A stretch of 64,000 nt of DNA from assembly GCF_900110915.1 (NCBI RefSeq), contig NZ_FOFG01000002.1, positions 1 through 64,000 on the forward strand. Reading direction: 5' to 3'. A program made the translations under genes and the position numbers. Source of the stretch: Faunimonas pinastri (GTDB taxonomy: Bacteria > Pseudomonadota > Alphaproteobacteria > Rhizobiales > Afifellaceae). Below, piece after piece: positions 25,380 through 33,423 of this stretch (within the stretch, counting starts at the first letter, position 1; every line of letters begins with the position of its first letter). The notes beneath the pieces are model-generated. The model was not told the origin of the DNA. It searched no databases and saw only the letters and a program-made list of their open reading frames with translations.

Positions 25380-26492
25380 ATGAACGAGATCGCGAAGCCC
25401 ACGGTCGACACTCTCGACGCGTGGGCGTGGAACAACGGGGCGGTGGCGCTGATCGAGGCGGATCAGCACCGCTCCGCCGACACGCATCTCCTGAAGCTCG
25501 ATCTCGACCTCGGCGGCGTCGACATCTACCTCAAGGACGAATCGACCCACCCGACCGGCAGCCTGAAGCATCGCCTCGCGCGCTCGCTGTTCCTCTACGC
25601 GCTCTGCAACAGGAAGATCGGCAAGGGAGCGCCGGTGGTCGAGGCCTCCTCCGGCTCCACCGCCGTGTCGGAGGCCTATTTTGCCCGCATGATCGGCGTG
25701 CCCTTCTACGCGGTGATGCCGGAGACGACGTCGCAGGACAAGGTCCGCGCCATCGAGCACTATGGCGGCCGCTGCCACCTCATCAAGCCGGGCATCTCGC
25801 TCTACGAGGAAGCCGCGGCGCTCGCCCAGCGCATCGGCGGCTATTACCTCGACCAGTTCACCTTCGCCGAACGCGCGACGGACTGGCGCGGCAACAACAA
25901 CATCGCCGAATCCATCTTCGAGCAGATGCGGATCGAGCGTCATCCGCTGCCGCGCTGGATCGTGATGAGCGCCGGCACCGGCGGCACCACCGCCACGATC
26001 GGGCGCTACATCCATTACAAACGCCTGCCGACAAAGCTCCTTGGCGTCGATCCCGAACATTCCGCCTTCTTCGAGAGCTTCAAGCGGGGCGACCGCGGCG
26101 TCACCTGCCCGCGCCCGTCGCGCATCGAGGGCATCGGCCGGCCGCGTGTCGAGCCCTCCTTCGTGGCCGAAGTGATCGACGAGATGGTGCGCGTTCCCGA
26201 CTGCAACGCCATCGGTGCGATGCGGGCGCTTTCCTGCCATCTCGGCCGCCGCGTCGGCGGCTCGACCGGCACCAATTTCTTCGCGCTCTGCTGGAAGGCG
26301 GCCTCGATGATCCGCGCCAACGAGATGGGCTCGCTGGTGTCGCTGATCTGCGACGCAGGCGAGCGCTATTCCTGCTCCTATTACGCCGAGGACTGGCTTG
26401 CCACGCAGGGCATCGACTGCTCGGAAACGGAGCGGCTGATCGAAGACTTCCTCGCAACGGGCCGTCTGGACTGCGACCTGGAGGTCGCCTGA
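25380..26492 (+). CDS. cds1: PLP-dependent L-cysteine desulfhydrase-like protein (Cds1 type)
   Basis: This 370-residue fold-type II PLP enzyme closely follows mycobacterial Cds1: LKDESTHPTGSLKHRLARSL carries the PLP lysine, ASSGSTAVSEAYFA binds the cofactor phosphate region, and ERATDWRGNNNIAESI and SRIEGIGRPRVEPSF are family blocks. Cds1 breaks L-cysteine to pyruvate, ammonia and sulfide. The ATG at 25380 lies 38 bp after the DUF1028 stop, across a small hairpin, so it is probably the last gene of the hydantoinase operon. This suggests that the compound degraded contains sulfur or yields a cysteine-like amino acid. Confidence 0.87.
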   Translation: MNEIAKPTVDTLDAWAWNNGAVALIEADQHRSADTHLLKLDLDLGGVDIYLKDESTHPTGSLKHRLARSLFLYALCNRKIGKGAPVVEASSGSTAVSEAYFARMIGVPFYAVMPETTSQDKVRAIEHYGGRCHLIKPGISLYEEAAALAQRIGGYYLDQFTFAERATDWRGNNNIAESIFEQMRIERHPLPRWIVMSAGTGGTTATIGRYIHYKRLPTKLLGVDPEHSAFFESFKRGDRGVTCPRPSRIEGIGRPRVEPSFVAEVIDEMVRVPDCNAIGAMRALSCHLGRRVGGSTGTNFFALCWKAASMIRANEMGSLVSLICDAGERYSCSYYAEDWLATQGIDCSETERLIEDFLATGRLDCDLEVA

Positions 26493-26507
26493 TCCGCCTT
26501 CACGGTC

Positions 26508-26528
26508 GCCGGCGATATCACCGCCGGC
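26508..26528. terminator. Convergent terminator-like hairpin
   Basis: GCCGGCG (26508-26514) and CGCCGGC (26522-26528) form a perfect 7-bp stem with a 7-nt loop between the cds1-like gene and the convergent selD. A short T-containing stretch follows on the plus strand. Confidence 0.45.
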
Positions 26529-26574
26529 CCGGCAAGTCTTTCACCTCAGCCATGTCGGCGGCGGGGTGCCTCCC

Positions 26575-27621
26575 TCAGACCACCACGACACGCGGCGGTC
26601 CCGCTTCCGCGGTGCCGATCCGGGCGACTAGCGGATAGCCGGCAGCCCGGATGCGCTCGACCAGCGCGTCCGCCGCGTCGGCCGCGCAGGCAACCAGCAA
26701 TCCACCCGAGGTCTGTGGATCGGTGAGGAGCATCCGCTGCCAGTCCGGGCAATCCTCCGGCAGCACGATACCCGAGCCGTAGCTGTCCCAGTTGCGTGGC
26801 GAGGCGCCGGTGACGAAGCCTTCCCGGGCGAGCGCCTGCGCATGCGTCAGCAGCGGCACCGCATCCTGCCGGATCGTCAGGCTCAGACCCGATCCCCGCG
26901 CCATCTCCAGCGAGTGCCCGAGAAGGCCGAAGCCCGTCACGTCGGTAATACCGTGCACGGCGGGATCGGAGGCCAGTTCCGAGCCGACCCGGTTCAGGAG
27001 CGTCGTGGAGGCGATCATCTCGTCATAGGCGCCTTCCGGCAGGGCGCCGCGCTTGATCGCGGCGGAATAGATGCCGACGCCGATGCCCTTGGTCAGGATC
27101 AGCGCGTCGCCGGCTTGCGCGCCGGCATTGCGGCGGACCTGGTCGGGGCGGATGAGCCCGATCACCGCGAGGCCGTAGATCGGCTCCGGCGCGTCGATGG
27201 AATGGCCGCCGGCCACCGGAATGCCCGCCTCCGCGCAGATGGACGCGCCACCCTGCAGGATCTGCCGCACGACCGCCGGCTCGAGTTTGCTCACCGGAAC
27301 GCCGAGGATCGCCAGCGCCATGATCGGTCGGCCGCCCATGGCATAGATGTCGGAAATGGCGTTGGTCGCGGCGATCCGCCCGAAGTCATGGGGATCGTCC
27401 ACCATCGGCATGAAAAAGTCGGTGGTGGCGATGATGGCCAGATTGTCGTCGACCTGCCAGACCGCGGCGTCGTCCGATGTCTCGGCCCCGACCAGGAGCT
27501 GGCTGAAGGTGCCCATCATCGGCTGGTCGGCAAGCAGGCTCTGCAGGACGGAGGGAGCCAGCTTGCAGCCGCAGCCGCCTCCATGCGCGAGTTCGGTCAG
27601 GCGGGGCGAAGATGCTGGCAT
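26575..27621 (-). CDS. selD: Selenide, water dikinase (SelD)
   Basis: This 348-residue enzyme makes selenophosphate from selenide and ATP, the selenium donor for selenocysteine and 2-selenouridine. Starting at ATG 27621, the catalytic pair falls at C17 and K20 ([11 protein letters not shown]), the same numbering as in E. coli SelD, which supports this start over the ATG 20 codons upstream. The position is a cysteine codon, not a selenocysteine UGA. Other blocks are [20 protein letters not shown] and [12 protein letters not shown]. No selA, selB or selU is present in the window, and the gene is convergent with the cysteine desulfhydrase rather than in its operon. Confidence 0.93.
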   Translation of the reverse strand: MPASSPRLTELAHGGGCGCKLAPSVLQSLLADQPMMGTFSQLLVGAETSDDAAVWQVDDNLAIIATTDFFMPMVDDPHDFGRIAATNAISDIYAMGGRPIMALAILGVPVSKLEPAVVRQILQGGASICAEAGIPVAGGHSIDAPEPIYGLAVIGLIRPDQVRRNAGAQAGDALILTKGIGVGIYSAAIKRGALPEGAYDEMIASTTLLNRVGSELASDPAVHGITDVTGFGLLGHSLEMARGSGLSLTIRQDAVPLLTHAQALAREGFVTGASPRNWDSYGSGIVLPEDCPDWQRMLLTDPQTSGGLLVACAADAADALVERIRAAGYPLVARIGTAEAGPPRVVVV

Positions 27622-27883
27622 GATGGGGTCCGTTTCGATCGGTTCCTTTCGGAGATAGATCCCGGGCACGTGGAAATGCAACGCGCGAGACGATTTTTCG
27701 CAGGCAGAAGCTTCGGCGCGTATCGCGAGTGCAGTAGATGGAGACCCTGTCCCTGCCGGATCGGGACGCGTGCAGCTTTCCAGGCATCGAAATCACGAGG
27801 GGGCGGGCGACCGCCTCAGCTCGGGCCGCACGAAGGTCTCGGGCTCGTGCCGGGGCGCTGAGCGGCGGCCGCCTCCCCTCGAA

Positions 27884-28893
27884 TCAGACCGTGAGCGCTT
27901 CCGCCTTCTCGTGGCGCGCGTAATTGCCGACCTGTGGCGCGGTCATGTCCAGCACCACGCGGCCTTCGATCTTTCCCGCCTTCAGGTCGGCGAAGATGCT
28001 GTTGATCTCTTCCAGCGGCGCCTTCCGGATCTGGGATTTCACCTTGCCCTCGGCGGCAAAGGCGAGAGCCTCCTCAAGGTCGCGACGCGTGCCGACGATG
28101 AAGCCGCGCACCGTGATACGCTTGAGGGCGACGTCGAAGATGGGCGTCGGAAACTCGCCCGGCGGCAGGCCGACGAGTGCTTACCGTGCCCTTGCGACGC
28201 ACGATCTGCAGGGCCTGGTTGAAGGCCGGCGGCGAGACCGCTGCGACGAGCACGCCATGCGCGCCGCGGCCGGTCGCCTTGAGACTCTGGTCCACCGCAT
28301 CGGGCGCACGCGCGTCGACGGCGATGTCCGCGCCGGCATCCCGCGCCAGCTGAAGCTTCCCGGGTGCTATGTCGAGCGCCGCCACACTCGCCGGGTTTGG
28401 CGTCGGTTTCCTTCAGACCTTTGTAAGTGGTCAAGCCCGCGCAAAGGATCGGCGCGATTTCCGCGACATCCACCCCGGCCGGCAGACGCCCGACGAAGGG
28501 CGCGGATGCGATCACGTATTCGGCAAAGCGCCATTACAGCTGTAGCCGGTATCGTGCTGGTGCTCGCAAAGGAATTCCCAGCCCGTCTCGCAATACTCGC
28601 AGCGCATGCAGGCGTCATGGAGCCAGGCGACGCCGACCATGTTGCCTTGCCTCAGCTCCGTCACGCCGGGGCCGAGCTGGATCCCCACGCCGGCGACCTC
28701 ATGGCCGGGAATGAAAGGCGGGCTCGGCTTCACCGGCCAGTCGCCGTCGGCGGCATGCAGGTCGGTGTGGCAGACGCCGCTGGCGAGAACCTTGACGAGC
28801 ACCTCGCCGGGACCGGGAACAGGAACGGGGACGTCCTCGATCAGGAGGGGTGCCGAATTCATGAACCACAGCGGTCCGCATCATCTGCACCAT
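27884..28893 (-). pseudogene. adhP: Decayed zinc alcohol dehydrogenase (AdhP type)
   Basis: Pieces of one AdhP-type dehydrogenase lie in order but in different frames. The N-terminus MRTAVVHEFG starts near 28893 after AGGGGACACG; a shift near 28850 leads to IEDVPVPVPGPGEVLVK and CGYC-like zinc cysteines; one base is missing near 28530 after YSCNG; a deletion after KPGE (about 28400) removes the whole Rossmann GxGxxG segment; and one extra base near 28180 precedes the intact tail [20 protein letters not shown]. Four frame changes plus loss of the cofactor site mean no active enzyme can be made. Functional relatives occur in many rhizobia. The gene diverges from the DeoR-type regulator. Confidence 0.85.
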
Positions 28894-29002
28894 CGTGTCC
28901 CCTTTCCGGTGAGCCAGCGAACCGGCTGGCAGAGAATACTCATCGCCGACGTCTCTGCATTGATCACACGCAGAAACATCGCCGCAGACGATTGCATGGT
29001 CA

Positions 29003-29016
29003 TGCACGATCGTGCA
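29003..29016. promoter_or_regulatory. Perfect 14-bp palindrome upstream of the DeoR-type gene
   Basis: TGCACGATCGTGCA reads the same on both strands. It lies 30 bp before the DeoR start and 110 bp before the adhP pseudogene start, a position suited to an operator for either direction. Confidence 0.5.
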
Positions 29017-29045
29017 CGTTTCTCTCAGATTCGGGACCAGAATCG

Positions 29046-29849
29046 GTGACGAGCGCAGCAACATCCCTTCCCGACGAGCGGCAGGAGCGAATCCGCCAGG
29101 AATTGTCGCGCCGAGGCCGCGTGCTGGCGGTGGATCTCGCGCGGCAGTACGGCGTTTCCGATGATACGATCCGGCGGGACCTGCGGGAGCTTGCCGCTTC
29201 CGGCTTATGCCGCCGTGTTTATGGGGGCGCGCTTTCGCTTGCCCCGGCAACCCCGCCCATCGACCAGCGCATCGCCGACCAGCCCCTCCGGAAGTCGGCG
29301 CTTGGCGCATGCGGCGCACGACTGATCGCCGAGACCTGTCGCAAAGGCGGTGTCCTCTTCCTCGACGGTGGCTCGACCAATCTTGCGATCGCCCGCGCTC
29401 TTCCGGCCGGCCTCGATCTGACCGTGGTGACCAATGCGCCTGCGATTGCCGCCGCACTGATGACACTTCCGGATATCCGGCTCGTCGTGATCGGCGGCCG
29501 GATCGATCCCCGTCTCGGGGCCGCCCTAGGTGCGCGAGCGCTGCGCGACCTCGGGGCGATCCGGCTGGACATGGCTTTTCTCGGCACATGCGCGCTCGAC
29601 CCGGAGGGCGGCATCACCGCCACCGATTTCGAGGATGCGGAACTGAAGCACGCAGTCGTCGAGATGGCGTCGATGATTGCGACCGCCGTCACCAACGACA
29701 AGCTCGGCACTTCCGCGCCGTTCGAGGTGGGGCCCGCTTCGCTGCTGACGCATCTGGTCGTGGAAGCGGACGCGGCGGAACCCGCGCTTGCCCCCTTTCG
29801 CGAACTCGGGACAGCGGTGCGCATGGCCGAGCCCGCGTTGTCACGCTGA
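29046..29849 (+). CDS. DeoR family transcriptional regulator
   Basis: This 267-residue regulator has the DeoR helix-turn-helix (VLAVDLARQYGVSDDTIRRD, about residues 25-44) with the following GGAL, and a C-terminal sugar-phosphate sensor domain with FLDGGSTNLAIARAL and TNDKLGTSAPF. Such proteins usually repress sugar or polyol catabolic genes and respond to a phosphorylated intermediate. The start is a GTG at 29046; no ATG precedes it in a reasonable position. The MFS gene starts 31 bp downstream in the same direction and is the likely target, together with autoregulation. Confidence 0.88.
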   Translation: MTSAATSLPDERQERIRQELSRRGRVLAVDLARQYGVSDDTIRRDLRELAASGLCRRVYGGALSLAPATPPIDQRIADQPLRKSALGACGARLIAETCRKGGVLFLDGGSTNLAIARALPAGLDLTVVTNAPAIAAALMTLPDIRLVVIGGRIDPRLGAALGARALRDLGAIRLDMAFLGTCALDPEGGITATDFEDAELKHAVVEMASMIATAVTNDKLGTSAPFEVGPASLLTHLVVEADAAEPALAPFRELGTAVRMAEPALSR

Positions 29850-29880
29850 TAATCACCACATACGGACCGAGTTCACCCCG

Positions 29881-31053
29881 ATGACATCGCTCGACGCCGC
29901 CTCCCGACACCTTCCCGGCAGAGCGGAGCAGTTCGCCACGCGGACGGTCTTCTTCATCCCGGGTTTTGCCGGTGCCGCCTGGGCCGCGCTCGTGCCCTTC
30001 GCCAAGGCGCGGCTCGGCATCAGCGACGGAACGCTCGGCCTGCTGCTCCTCTGCCTCGGCGCCGGCTCGGTCGTGACGATGCCGCTGGCCGGTGCGATGG
30101 CCGGCCGTTTCGGTTGCCGGCGCGTGTTGACGGTCGCCGCCATCGCCGCGGCCATCACGCTGCCCCTCCTGGCCACCGTCTCCTCCATCGCGCCTTTCGT
30201 TTTGACGCTGCTGCTCTTCGGCGCCAGCATCGGCACGATGGATGTCGTCATCAACATCCAGGCGATCATCGTGGAGCGCGCCAGCGGCCGGTCCATGATG
30301 TCGGGGTTCCACGGCATGTTCAGCGTGGGCGGTATTCTGGGCGCGGGCGGAATGGCCCTTCTTCTCAGCCTCGGCACCTCGCCGCTCGCCGCCAGCCTCT
30401 GCATCGCCGGGCTGATGCTCCTTGCCCTCGCGATTTCCGCCAACAAGCTCCTGCCCTATGGCAGCGAGAGCGGCGGGCCTGCCTTCGCGGTGCCGCACGG
30501 CGTGGTGCTCCTGATCGGCGTTCTCTGCTGCGTGTGCTTCCTGGCGGAGGGCGCGGTCCTCGATTGGAGCGCCGTCTTCCTGACGCAGGTTCATCGGATC
30601 CCGACTTCCTATGCGGGCCTCGGCTACGCCGCCTTCGCCACGACCATGACGTTCGGGCGCCTGACCGGCGACCGCGTCGTCGAGCGCCTCGGCGGGCGAC
30701 ACGTCATGATGGTCGGCGGTGTTCTGGCCGCGCTCGGCTTTGCGCTGGGCACGTTCATTCCGTCATGGGAAGTGGCCCTGCTCGGCTACGCGCTGGTCGG
30801 CGCCGGCTGCTCCAACATCGTGCCCGTGCTTTTCAGCGCGGTCGGCCGGCAGAACGTGATGCCGGAACGGATCGCGGTCCCCGCGGTCACGACGCTCGGC
30901 TATGCCGGCATCCTGGCGGGACCGGCGGGCATCGGCTTCATCGCCCACCTCTCCAGCCTGCCCGTCGCCTTTCTGGTGATCGCGGCCATGATGCTCGGCC
31001 TCGGCTTCAGCGGCAGCTTGCTGCAGACCGGTAAAACCAACTCCCCCACCTGA
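29881..31053 (+). CDS. MFS transporter (YbjJ-like)
   Basis: This 390-residue protein has about twelve hydrophobic spans and the MFS loop AGRFGCRRVLTVA between the second and third. The segments FHGMFSVGGILGAG and LDWSAVFL are typical of the YbjJ/sugar-proton branch of the family. It follows the DeoR regulator by 31 bp, so a sugar or sugar-like substrate is plausible, but the direction of transport and the substrate cannot be read from the sequence. Confidence 0.87.
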   Translation: MTSLDAASRHLPGRAEQFATRTVFFIPGFAGAAWAALVPFAKARLGISDGTLGLLLLCLGAGSVVTMPLAGAMAGRFGCRRVLTVAAIAAAITLPLLATVSSIAPFVLTLLLFGASIGTMDVVINIQAIIVERASGRSMMSGFHGMFSVGGILGAGGMALLLSLGTSPLAASLCIAGLMLLALAISANKLLPYGSESGGPAFAVPHGVVLLIGVLCCVCFLAEGAVLDWSAVFLTQVHRIPTSYAGLGYAAFATTMTFGRLTGDRVVERLGGRHVMMVGGVLAALGFALGTFIPSWEVALLGYALVGAGCSNIVPVLFSAVGRQNVMPERIAVPAVTTLGYAGILAGPAGIGFIAHLSSLPVAFLVIAAMMLGLGFSGSLLQTGKTNSPT

Positions 31054-31124
31054 GGGGCCTTCAGGCCGCAGCTTTCGGGCTGCCGACCCACGCTTCGCCC
31101 GTCACCTCGTTCATCCGCGAGATC

Positions 31125-31379
31125 TCAGGCGCGCTGGTCCGGCTCCGTCTCCCTGAGGCAGACGCCGGGGCCGACGCCTTCCACATCGACGAAGACCACG
31201 CCCGCATCCTCGCAGGCGCGGCGGATCTGCGCCGCGCTGGCGCGGTGGAGGTCGTGCCGTCCGCTTTCGAAGTCCCGGATGGTGCTGCGCGAGACTTCGG
31301 CCCGATCCGCAAGCTCCGCCTGCGTCCAGTCGAGCAGTGCGCGCGCGGCCCGGCACTGGGGAGGGTTCAAGGGCAACAT
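31125..31379 (-). CDS. Small XRE-type helix-turn-helix regulator
   Basis: This 84-residue protein is little more than one Cro/CI-type DNA-binding domain: CRAARALLDWTQAELADRAE and VSRSTIRDFESGR form the helix-turn-helix, followed by a short strand segment AGVVFVDVEGVGPGV. Short regulators of this shape are common in alphaproteobacteria. It diverges from the KefB-like antiporter gene, with a perfect inverted repeat covering both candidate promoters, so it probably represses itself and the antiporter. Confidence 0.85.
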   Translation of the reverse strand: MLPLNPPQCRAARALLDWTQAELADRAEVSRSTIRDFESGRHDLHRASAAQIRRACEDAGVVFVDVEGVGPGVCLRETEPDQRA

Positions 31380-31387
31380 CGATCTCC

Positions 31388-31416
31388 TTGAAGCTGCCTT
31401 AGTGTTCAACCATATT
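31388..31416 (+). promoter_or_regulatory. Candidate promoter of the antiporter gene
   Basis: TTGAAG (31388-31393) and CATATT (31411-31416) are spaced by 17 bp. On the other strand TTGAGC and CAATAT (complement of 31437-31442 and 31413-31418) are spaced by 18 bp for the regulator gene. Confidence 0.4.
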
Positions 31417-31422
31417 GGTTGA
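31406..31422. promoter_or_regulatory. Operator: perfect inverted repeat between regulator and antiporter
   Basis: TCAACCA-TAT-TGGTTGA has perfect 7-bp arms. It covers the -10 regions of both divergent candidate promoters, which is the usual place for an XRE repressor site. Confidence 0.65.
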
Positions 31423-31476
31423 TACTGAGCAAATAGCTCAATTCCGCTTTCCGTCCAGCCCTCGCTAGGAGACCTG

Positions 31477-33369
31477 ATGCCGCATGGTACCCCACTGATC
31501 TCGACGATCGTTGCCGGCCTCGTGCTGGCGTTCATCCTGGGTGCCATCGCAAACCGTTTCCGATTGCCGCCGCTGGTCGGCTACCTCATAGCCGGCGTTC
31601 TCGTCGGACCGCACACACCCGGCTTCGTGGCGGACCAGACGCTGGCCCCGGAACTGGCGGAAATCGGCGTCATCCTGCTGATGTTCGGCGTCGGGCTGCA
31701 CTTCTCGCTCCGGGATCTCCTCGCCGTGCGGGGCATCTCCGTGCCGGGGGCCGTCGTGCAGATCGGCTGCGCCACGCTGCTCGGCTGGGGCTTCGGCTGG
31801 CTGATGGGCTGGCCCACCGGCGGCAGCCTCGTTTTCGGCCTCGCGCTGTCGGTCGCCTCCACCGTGGTGCTTCTGAAGGCCCTGCAGGAACGTCGGCTTT
31901 TGGAGAGCGAGCGTGGCAAGATCGCCATCGGCTGGCTGATCGTGGAAGACCTCTTCATGGTCGTCGCGCTGGTGCTCATCCCCGCACTGGCCAGCATCGG
32001 CAGCAGCGAGCACGCGACCGGCGACTCGCTCAGCCTGATCCTCAGCCATGTGGCCGGCCGCGACCTCGGCGTGCCCGGCCTTGTCGGCGCGACGCTTCTG
32101 GAGATCGTCGCCTTCGTGCTGGTCATGCTCCTGCTCGGTCGCCGGGCGATCCCATGGATCCTGCACCGGATCGCCCACACCGGCTCGCGCGAGCTGTTCC
32201 GGCTGGGCGTGCTGGCCATCGCGCTCGGCGTCGCATTCGGCTCCTCTCAGCTCTTCGGCGTGTCGCTGGCGCTGGGCGCCTTCTTCGCCGGCATGATCCT
32301 GTCGGAAAGCGAGCTCAGCCACCGCGCCGCCCAGGAGAGCCTGCCGCTTCGAGACGCCTTCGCCGTGCTGTTCTTCGTCTCGGTCGGCATGCTGTTCGAT
32401 CCCGGCATCCTGATCCGCGAGCCGTTGCCGGTGCTGGCGACGCTGTTCATCATCGTGGTCGGCAAGTCGATCGCCTCCTTCCTGATCGTGCTCCTGTTCC
32501 GGCGCCCGGTCGGCACGGCGCTGACGATTTCCGCGAGCCTGGCGCAGATCGGCGAGTTTTCCTTCATCCTTGCCGAGCTCGGGGTCGGGCTGAAGCTGCT
32601 GCCGGCAGAGGCGCGGGATCTCATCCTGGCCGGCGCGATTCTGTCGATCATCCTCAATCCCCTCGTCTTCTTCGCGGCCGGTCGGCTTCGACTGGCCTGG
32701 GAGCGCCGGCTTGCGGCCCGAGTTGCGGAGCCTGCGCCGGGGCCCATCGCTCCCGAAGCCGCATCTCCCAACGAGCCGGGCACGGCGGAAACCGTTGCCG
32801 TCACCGCGGCGCCCAGCGAAAACCCGGACGCACTCGCCGTGCCGACCGCGCTGGCGGACCACACGATCCTTGTCGGCTTCGGTCGCGTCGGCAGCATCGT
32901 TGCGGAGGAACTGGCCGACCGCGCGGAGCCCTTCCTGCTGATCGAGGATGCCGAAGACCGCATCCTTCGAGCGACCGGGGACGGCATCGAGGTGATCTCC
33001 GGCAACGCGGCGAGCCGGCATGTGCTGGTGCTTGCCAACCTGCTCGGTGCGCGCAACATCGTCATCGCCATTCCGAACGCCTTCGAGGCGGCGCACATCG
33101 CCGAGCAGGCACGCGCGGCAAACCCGCTGATCCTGATCATTGCCCGCGCCCATTCCGACGCGGAGGTCGAGCACCTCAAGCGCCACGACGCCGACGTGAT
33201 CATCATGGGAGAGCGGGAGATCGCGCGCGGCATGCTGCACCAGATCACCCGGCACCGGGAAGCCGCCCCACCCGAAGCTTCCGGCGAGCGGAACGCCTTC
33301 ACTCCGGATGAACCTCCGCCGCCATCAGACACGCAGCAGGGCGAACCGCCCTACGCCCGGGCGAGCTGA
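31477..33369 (+). CDS. Monovalent cation:proton antiporter with RCK domain (KefB/YbaL type)
   Basis: This 630-residue protein has an N-terminal CPA2 antiporter domain of about twelve hydrophobic spans (to about residue 410), with the family motif GYLIAGVLVGPHTPGF and the ion-site region IGWLIVEDLFMV. A variable linker rich in Ala, Pro and Glu follows, then a TrkA-N/RCK domain (HTILVGFGRVGSIVAEEL, about 465-580) that would bind NAD(H). It matches YbaL-type potassium efflux proteins that export K+ in exchange for protons under stress. The next gene encodes a CDF metal exporter. Confidence 0.9.
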   Translation: MPHGTPLISTIVAGLVLAFILGAIANRFRLPPLVGYLIAGVLVGPHTPGFVADQTLAPELAEIGVILLMFGVGLHFSLRDLLAVRGISVPGAVVQIGCATLLGWGFGWLMGWPTGGSLVFGLALSVASTVVLLKALQERRLLESERGKIAIGWLIVEDLFMVVALVLIPALASIGSSEHATGDSLSLILSHVAGRDLGVPGLVGATLLEIVAFVLVMLLLGRRAIPWILHRIAHTGSRELFRLGVLAIALGVAFGSSQLFGVSLALGAFFAGMILSESELSHRAAQESLPLRDAFAVLFFVSVGMLFDPGILIREPLPVLATLFIIVVGKSIASFLIVLLFRRPVGTALTISASLAQIGEFSFILAELGVGLKLLPAEARDLILAGAILSIILNPLVFFAAGRLRLAWERRLAARVAEPAPGPIAPEAASPNEPGTAETVAVTAAPSENPDALAVPTALADHTILVGFGRVGSIVAEELADRAEPFLLIEDAEDRILRATGDGIEVISGNAASRHVLVLANLLGARNIVIAIPNAFEAAHIAEQARAANPLILIIARAHSDAEVEHLKRHDADVIIMGEREIARGMLHQITRHREAAPPEASGERNAFTPDEPPPPSDTQQGEPPYARAS

Positions 33370-33423
33370 TCGCCCGCCCCTATCCGATTTCGTTTCACAA
33401 CCTCAAGGGAGACCTTAGACCCA

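Noticed and set aside
26492-26575. selD and the cysteine desulfhydrase as one operon.
   Set aside because: They are convergent and separated by a terminator-like hairpin.
27924-29849. A 641-residue plus-strand frame ending in the DeoR protein.
   Set aside because: The first 374 codons lie antisense to the adhP pseudogene; the DeoR fold begins at the GTG 29046.
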